Shown here piece after piece: positions 4,317 to 5,947 of a stretch of 5,947 nt of DNA. Source of the DNA: an uncultured bacterium (GTDB lineage Bacteria > Planctomycetota > Phycisphaerae > Phycisphaerales > SM1A02); assembly GCA_903918555.1 (NCBI GenBank), contig CAIXEV010000150.1, forward strand, positions 1-5,947, written 5' to 3'. The position numbers and the translations under genes are program-made. Under the pieces are notes generated by a model. The model had not been told where the DNA came from. It saw only the letters and a program-made list of their open reading frames with translations, and searched no databases. The first letter of the stretch is position 1, and each line of letters starts with the position of its first letter.

Positions 4317-5947
4317 ATGCCTGCCGACATGAAGTACCCCGCCCGCCGCGCCAAGGCGCTTGTCACGCTCGCAGCCACCGCATCCCTCGTTGCGCTGATG
4401 CCGACGAGCATGGCCTTCCGCAGCGCCGGTGCGCAGCACGAGAGCGTCGATCCCGACACCGCGCGCATCGCGAAGATGGGCATCGACTCGCGCTTCCACT
4501 CCGAGACCGACGCGATCGGCCTCGCCGACCTGCGCTGGGAGTTCCCGCGCCTCGCCGCTGCGCAACTTGAGATCGGCGACGCGCTCGTCTTCGCGCTGCC
4601 CGGCGCGCGCACGATCGAGCTCACGCTCGTCGACCGCGGCTGGATCGCGGCCGATGCGCTCGGCTTCAGCTTCAACGACGAGAAGACCGGCAGCTCCGCC
4701 GACCTCGTTCTGCTGAACGGCCTCCTCAGCGGCACCGTGCGCGCGAACATCGACGGCCGCTTCGAGCAGTGGTCGCTCATGACCGGCGTCGACCACGCCG
4801 GACTCGGCGGCGACTACTACTCGAACCTCAAGGGAATCGACGCCGACAGCCTCCTCACGCCGGTCGAGCCCCCCGCCGAGCTTGCAGGCGACGGCGGCGT
4901 CGCAGGCAACGGCTGCGACGACAACGGCTCCATCATCGATGTCCTCTTCACCTACACGCCCGACTTCCTTGCCGACTACGAGTCGTTCGACGCGATGAAG
5001 GCTGCGATCCTCGCGGATCTCCAGCGCATGAACCTTGCGCAGGTGAACTCGCTGAGCGCGCCGCGCTTCCGCTCGGCGGGATTCTTCGAGATCGACCAGT
5101 CGGGCACGGGCTCGCTCGCCACCGATCTGACGAACCTCGCGAACCCGTCCGACGGATGGGCCGACGCCGTCCACACCGAGCGCAACGACATGCGCGCGGA
5201 CCTCGTCGTCCTCTACTCCGACTCTGGCCCGGGATCCGCCGCGTATGTCGGCGTTGGCAACCAGGCCCTCGGCTTCAGCGTCGTCGGCACGCAGGGCGGC
5301 TTCGCGCTCGCACGCACGCTGGCGACCAACATGGGCTGCTGCAACGCGCCCGGCGACTCGACCCCCGCGTGCGGCGGCGCCTACACCTTCTCGAACGCCT
5401 ACCGCTTCACCGTTGGAAGCAACACCTACCGCACGCTCATGGCGCTGCCGCCGGGAGAGGAGATCGCGTACTTCTCGAATCCCACCGTCGACTTCCTCGG
5501 CGTGCCGACCGGCTCCGCCAGCGCGAACAACTCCCGCTCGATGAGCTTCACCTCGGTGGTCGTCGCGGGCTACCGCTGCTCGGAAGGCGCCGAACCCGAT
5601 TGCGACGGCGACGGCGTGCTCGACAGCGTGGCGATCGCGAGCGGCCTCGTGCCCGACTGCAACCGCACGGGCATTCCCGACAGCTGCGACATCGCGCTCG
5701 GGATCAGCCTCGACCAGAACGGCGACGGCGTTCCCGACGAGTGCCCGCTCACCGACCGCCAGTTCACCGTGAGCGGCACCGGCGTGCTCGACACCTTCGG
5801 CGTGGCGGTCTCGACGAGCGTGCGCGCGGGCGACCCGAGCGTCCTCCTCGGTCTCGGCGCTCCGGGCAACGATGTCGGCGCTCCGAATGCCGGCGCGGCG
5901 TGGATCGTCCCGATGACCGCCGGCATCCCGAACCTCGCCGCGGCGCA
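4317..5947 (+). CDS. Secreted reprolysin-like metallopeptidase homologue with degenerate zinc site; 3' end outside window
   Basis: This frame is open for 543 codons and leaves the window unfinished. Residues 1-39 are a signal peptide: basic n-region (RRAK), hydrophobic 14-28, and likely cleavage after AGA at 39 or SMA at 33. Residues about 45-195 resemble the prodomain of bacterial M12-type peptidases. The catalytic-domain homologue spans about 205-421, starting SIIDVLFTYTP and including DLVVLYSD. It ends with the family's typical Met-turn region, M375 in LMALPPG, then YFSNP and GVPTG. The HExxHxxGxxH site is present by alignment but reads R333-T-L-A-T337-N-M-G340-C-C-N343, so every zinc ligand and the catalytic Glu are lost. 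Residues 428-476 are a calcium-loop-like segment (DCDGDGVLD, DCNRTGIPD, DQNGDGVPDEC). An FG-GAP-like repeat starts at F494, with APGNDVG and GAAWIV. The protein is probably secreted or surface-bound and catalytically inactive; its partner is unknown. The frame is intact with normal codon use, so this does not look like a recent pseudogene. Confidence 0.85.
   Translation, partial: MPADMKYPARRAKALVTLAATASLVALMPTSMAFRSAGAQHESVDPDTARIAKMGIDSRFHSETDAIGLADLRWEFPRLAAAQLEIGDALVFALPGARTIELTLVDRGWIAADALGFSFNDEKTGSSADLVLLNGLLSGTVRANIDGRFEQWSLMTGVDHAGLGGDYYSNLKGIDADSLLTPVEPPAELAGDGGVAGNGCDDNGSIIDVLFTYTPDFLADYESFDAMKAAILADLQRMNLAQVNSLSAPRFRSAGFFEIDQSGTGSLATDLTNLANPSDGWADAVHTERNDMRADLVVLYSDSGPGSAAYVGVGNQALGFSVVGTQGGFALARTLATNMGCCNAPGDSTPACGGAYTFSNAYRFTVGSNTYRTLMALPPGEEIAYFSNPTVDFLGVPTGSASANNSRSMSFTSVVVAGYRCSEGAEPDCDGDGVLDSVAIASGLVPDCNRTGIPDSCDIALGISLDQNGDGVPDECPLTDRQFTVSGTGVLDTFGVAVSTSVRAGDPSVLLGLGAPGNDVGAPNAGAAWIVPMTAGIPNLAAA

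Noticed and set aside
1391..4780. 1129-codon minus-strand open frame across purA, uppS, the gap and the secreted-protein gene
   Set aside because: It lies antisense to well-supported genes, has a composition typical of antisense translation, and crosses several gene boundaries and a non-coding gap. It is an effect of codon bias, not a giant protein.
5316..5345. Frameshift or sequencing error as the reason for the missing HExxH
   Set aside because: The frame is intact on both sides, the spacing to G340 and the Met-turn region is exact, and four separate codons would each need an error. Substitution is the simpler reading.

Overview
The window looks like chromosomal DNA from a GC-rich planctomycete, most likely of the Phycisphaerae. 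Two things suggest this. One is the calcium-loop-like run (pattern DCNxxGIPDxC ... DxNxDGxPDEC) in the protein at the right edge, a signature very common in secreted proteins of that class. The other is a small zinc-ribbon protein of the kind abundant in Planctomycetota. The assignment is inferred from family knowledge; no rRNA or other marker is present.

Layout: (1) Bases 1-53 hold only the 3' flank of hemW, with a partial GC hairpin at the edge. (2) hemW, a radical-SAM HemN-like heme chaperone, runs leftwards (54-1274). (3) A 141-base divergent spacer (1275-1415) separates it from a 68-residue zinc-ribbon protein on the plus strand (1416-1622). (4) A strong GC hairpin (1656-1686) and an extended -10-like element precede purA, adenylosuccinate synthase (about 1709-3085). 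purA has no ATG or GTG start where the family would begin. (5) uppS, undecaprenyl diphosphate synthase (3092-3922), follows with a 6-base gap and is probably co-transcribed. Its 3' end is a 12-base tandem repeat encoding a Gly/Val tail. (6) A 394-base non-coding stretch (3923-4316) contains small hairpins and a purine-rich leader. (7) A large secreted protein starts at 4317 and runs off the right edge. It has a signal peptide, a prodomain-like region, a reprolysin-like metallopeptidase domain, a calcium-loop-like segment and the beginning of an FG-GAP repeat.

hemW, purA and uppS are housekeeping genes: heme handling, the first committed step from IMP to AMP, and the lipid carrier for cell-wall synthesis. 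They share no pathway, and only purA-uppS look like one transcription unit. The most unusual item is the partial secreted protein. Its peptidase domain keeps the frame, spacing, glycine and Met-turn region of the HExxHxxGxxH zinc site, but all three histidines and the glutamate are replaced (R333, T334, T337, N343). It therefore looks like a secreted pseudopeptidase rather than an enzyme. I see no CRISPR array, insertion sequence, tRNA, rRNA or defence system.
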